From IDS-8 sp040902105 (GTDB lineage Bacteria > Pseudomonadota > Gammaproteobacteria > Steroidobacterales > Woeseiaceae), in contig JBBDXW010000039.1 in assembly GCA_040902105.1 (NCBI GenBank), positions 1-64,000 on the forward strand: a DNA stretch of 64,000 bases. Direction: 5' to 3'. The notes under the pieces are model-generated. The model searched no databases and was not told the origin of the DNA. It saw only the letters and a program-made list of their open reading frames with translations. Positions 61,999 through 64,000 of this stretch are shown in pieces. The translations under genes and the position numbers were made by a program. The number at the start of each line of letters is the position of its first letter. Within the stretch, counting starts at the first letter, position 1.

Positions 61999-63933
61999 TC
62001 AGCCGTCCGCGCGTTTCGCGTTGCGCCAGACGTCGATCATTCTACGGTAACGGTCATCGATGTCCTTCTTTGCCGTGTCGCTGTCGATGTTACCTGCAAA
62101 CCATTGTTCTGCTGCTGCGGAGAAGATGCTGCGTCCGACCGCGAAGCCTCTGCAAACGTCGAACGACGCGGCGACCGTCAACCCGTTCCCCAGTGTTTCC
62201 TCATCGGCGCCGAGCCCTAGCAGAAGCACGCCTTTGCAGTTCGGATCGCAGTCGGCGATCACACTGGCGATTGCTTCCCACCCGGATTGCGATTGCGCCT
62301 CGAGTTTCCACCAGTCGGGTCGCACACCGAGGTTGTACAGCCGGCGGAGTGCCCGGGGCAAGGTATCGGCGGTGACGGCATTTACGGCAGCGGGGCATAT
62401 GACTTCGAGAATGAGGCGCCGGTCGAGCGCAACAACGTCCGCGTAAAGCGCGCGAATGCGTTGTTCCTGTTCGTGCCGGAGACGCGCCTCGTCGTCCGGG
62501 TGATAAAAGAACAGGCACTTGACGACCTGTCGCGTCGGCCAGCTGCAAATGTGCTGGCCGGTTGCGAACTGCGGCTCGAATTCGAGCGGGCGCGAACCCG
62601 GAATTTCAATCGGGCTTCCCGTCCAGATATCGGTGCCGGCGATCTTCGCGAGCGCTTTTGTGCCGTAGCGGTGATCTATGATCGCGCCATAGCGCACCGA
62701 AGCGTCGCCGTTTGCGACGACATCCAGCAAGACATCCGCGATCAGGGATTTGAACTCGCCGATCGCTTCGAACGGATGCCCGTTACGCGCTGCAATCTGT
62801 TCGAACTGGCTGCGATGGTCGAACGCGAGCACGCACAACGGCCTCGGATCGTCTCGCCACGTCGTCACCCGGTGCAGGTGATTGAGTTCCGCATCGTTCT
62901 GCGGCTGTCGCGGCGTTTCCGCGCGCGACAGCCAGGCGTCGAGTTCGATGCGGCTCGGCATCGCGGGCGTGCAGCCGTGACGCGATACGACCAACGCGCC
63001 GCAGGCATTGCCGAGCGCGGCGCTTTCGCCGAGTGTCGAATCGTCCAGTACGCCCGCAAGGAAACCCGCAAGCCAGGCATCGCCGGCGCCGACCGTATTG
63101 AATACTTCGACGTCCACTCCGGTAACCGCAATACCGGCATCGAGGGCGTCGATGCGCCCGGATTCGAAAATCGCGCAGCCCATGGCGCCGCGCTTCAGCA
63201 CGATGGTCGCATCACTCAGCTCGCGGATGGCGTTCAGCGCCTCCAGCGTGTCGGTGCTGCCGCCGCCAATATGGATTTCCTCTTCCGTTCCGACGATCAG
63301 GTCGCAGTCGGGAAGGAGGCGCTGCAGCAGCGCCGTAATCGTCTTCGATTCGGCGAAGCGGCTCGCGCCTTCGCCGGCGCTTCCGAGTCCCCACAGGACG
63401 GGGCGATAGTCGATGTCGAGCACCACGCGCGTGCCGTTCTTTCTCGCCGCGGCAATCGCCTTTCCGACCGCGGCACGCGTTGTTTCGGTGGATAGATGCG
63501 TGCCGGTGATGGCGAGCATTCGGGCGGAGGCGATGAATCCTTCGTCGAAATCGTCTTCGCAAAGGCCCATATCGGCACAGCGCTCGCGGAAGAATATGTG
63601 CGGAATGTCGTCCGCGCTGCCGATGCCGAGGATTACCAGGGCGGTCAGGCGGGACGGGTCCGTTTTCACATGGCTCGTGTCTACGCCTTCGCGCGCCAGT
63701 TGTTCACGGACAAAGCGGCCCATCGGCTCGTCGCCGACCCGCGTCAGCATGGCGCTCTTCCTGCCGAGGCGCGCCAGCCCCGCCGCAAGATTTCCCGACG
63801 AGCCGCCGAGATACTTGGCAAAGCTTTGCATGTCCTCCAGCCGCCCGCCGACCTGCTGGCCGTACAGGTCGACCGCTGCGCGGCCGAGACAAATGACGTC
63901 GAGCGTTTTGTCGTTGTTATTTTTTCTGGACAT
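61999..63933 (-). CDS. iolC: IolC 5-dehydro-2-deoxygluconokinase fused to DUF2090 aldolase
   Basis: A 644-residue bifunctional enzyme. Residues 1-320 are the PfkB kinase IolC (LDVICLGRAAVDLYGQQVG, YLGGSSGNLAAGLARLG, catalytic NTVGAGDAW). Residues 340-640 are a DUF2090 domain (CVLAFDHRSQFEQIA, KCLFFYHPDDEA, LEVICP, GFAVGRSIF), an aldolase-like barrel replacing the separate IolJ. Together they phosphorylate and cleave deoxy-ketogluconate to dihydroxyacetone phosphate and malonic semialdehyde. This fusion is known in proteobacterial iol clusters. The ATG at 63933 overlaps the end of the upstream gene by 17 bases. Confidence 0.94.
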   Translation of the reverse strand: MSRKNNNDKTLDVICLGRAAVDLYGQQVGGRLEDMQSFAKYLGGSSGNLAAGLARLGRKSAMLTRVGDEPMGRFVREQLAREGVDTSHVKTDPSRLTALVILGIGSADDIPHIFFRERCADMGLCEDDFDEGFIASARMLAITGTHLSTETTRAAVGKAIAAARKNGTRVVLDIDYRPVLWGLGSAGEGASRFAESKTITALLQRLLPDCDLIVGTEEEIHIGGGSTDTLEALNAIRELSDATIVLKRGAMGCAIFESGRIDALDAGIAVTGVDVEVFNTVGAGDAWLAGFLAGVLDDSTLGESAALGNACGALVVSRHGCTPAMPSRIELDAWLSRAETPRQPQNDAELNHLHRVTTWRDDPRPLCVLAFDHRSQFEQIAARNGHPFEAIGEFKSLIADVLLDVVANGDASVRYGAIIDHRYGTKALAKIAGTDIWTGSPIEIPGSRPLEFEPQFATGQHICSWPTRQVVKCLFFYHPDDEARLRHEQEQRIRALYADVVALDRRLILEVICPAAVNAVTADTLPRALRRLYNLGVRPDWWKLEAQSQSGWEAIASVIADCDPNCKGVLLLGLGADEETLGNGLTVAASFDVCRGFAVGRSIFSAAAEQWFAGNIDSDTAKKDIDDRYRRMIDVWRNAKRADG

Positions 63934-64000
63934 CGGCCGGCCACCAGTAGCCGGCATCCTTGTCCATGGTCCAGGCGTGCTCGGCGGTAAAGTCAGGAAT
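63917..64000 (-). CDS. C-terminal end of an upstream iol-operon gene (partial)
   Basis: An open frame enters from the right edge and stops with TAA at 63917-63919, inside the iolC start region. The last residues include FTAEHAWTMDKDAG and YWWPADVQKK. The family cannot be named from 27 residues; the aromatic-rich end is compatible with a transporter C-terminus. The 17-base overlap with iolC suggests coupling. Confidence 0.45.
   Translation of the reverse strand: MPDFTAEHAWTMDKDAGYWWPADVQKK

Noticed and set aside
1..64000. CRISPR arrays, tRNA or rRNA genes, prophage, insertion sequences
   Set aside because: No regularly spaced identical repeats other than the hipBA operators, no cloverleaf or rRNA segment recognised by eye, and no transposase, integrase or phage structural gene. 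A tRNA missed by eye cannot be fully excluded without a covariance search.

Overview
The window looks like a draft chromosome segment of a heterotrophic gammaproteobacterium, probably marine or soil and near the xanthomonad/Woeseia-like lineages. The reasons are a GC-rich base composition, TonB-dependent receptors of the Xanthomonas/Caulobacter carbohydrate type, two tryptophan-halogenase-like flavoproteins with SapC and cupin partners, LacI-controlled sugar genes, PAS-GGDEF signalling proteins and intergenic palindromic repeats. The lineage is an inference from gene content. One run of N next to an impossible poly-C tract (28620-28668) shows that the sequence is a scaffold.

Layout. 0-8.6 kb: a secreted DUF4168 protein, two cyclic-di-GMP proteins, an N-formylglutamate amidohydrolase and a YbdK-type ligase, with palindromic repeats around them. 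8.7-13.2 kb: a DUF4397 lipoprotein, then a divergent aldehyde dehydrogenase and 4-aminobutyrate-type aminotransferase. 13.2-20.3 kb: small stress and maintenance genes (truncated CuZn superoxide dismutase, AsmA-like protein, MgtC family, PfpI/DJ-1, ChaB, LigD-type polymerase, OtsA, triple-BON protein). Seven of these eight have a GG-N10-GC (-24/-12, sigma-54) promoter match close upstream on the right strand. 20.3-23.6 kb: a DUF819 membrane protein and a hipBA toxin-antitoxin pair behind four tandem palindromic operators.

23.7-34 kb: uronate and pentonate use. It holds a XylX-like dehydratase, a LacI regulator, GH67 alpha-glucuronidase, a broken mannonate dehydratase (frameshift, N gap, internal deletion), a sulfatase, a D-aminoacylase-like lipoprotein and a GntP permease. 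DusA follows. 35-49.7 kb: a glycan-use locus. A TonB receptor, halogenase, SapC, cupin and second halogenase lie downstream of a 12-bp perfect palindrome, and the same palindrome precedes a LacI regulator - GH3 - sugar porter - clan-A glycosidase operon, so one regulator probably controls both halves. 49.7-51.3 kb: a VapC/Phd toxin-antitoxin pair and a short signal peptidase I.

51.3-64 kb: a phytate and inositol island. A two-domain beta-propeller phytase is divergent from an operon for an organophosphate-type transporter, a PfkB kinase, a metallophosphatase and a sodium symporter. After a decayed DUF222-HNH gene with an SOS box comes an iolC(with fused aldolase)-iolD-iolE operon that runs off the window. 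Together they could strip phosphate from phytate outside the cytoplasm, import inositol and degrade it. No rRNA, tRNA, CRISPR array or insertion sequence was recognised.
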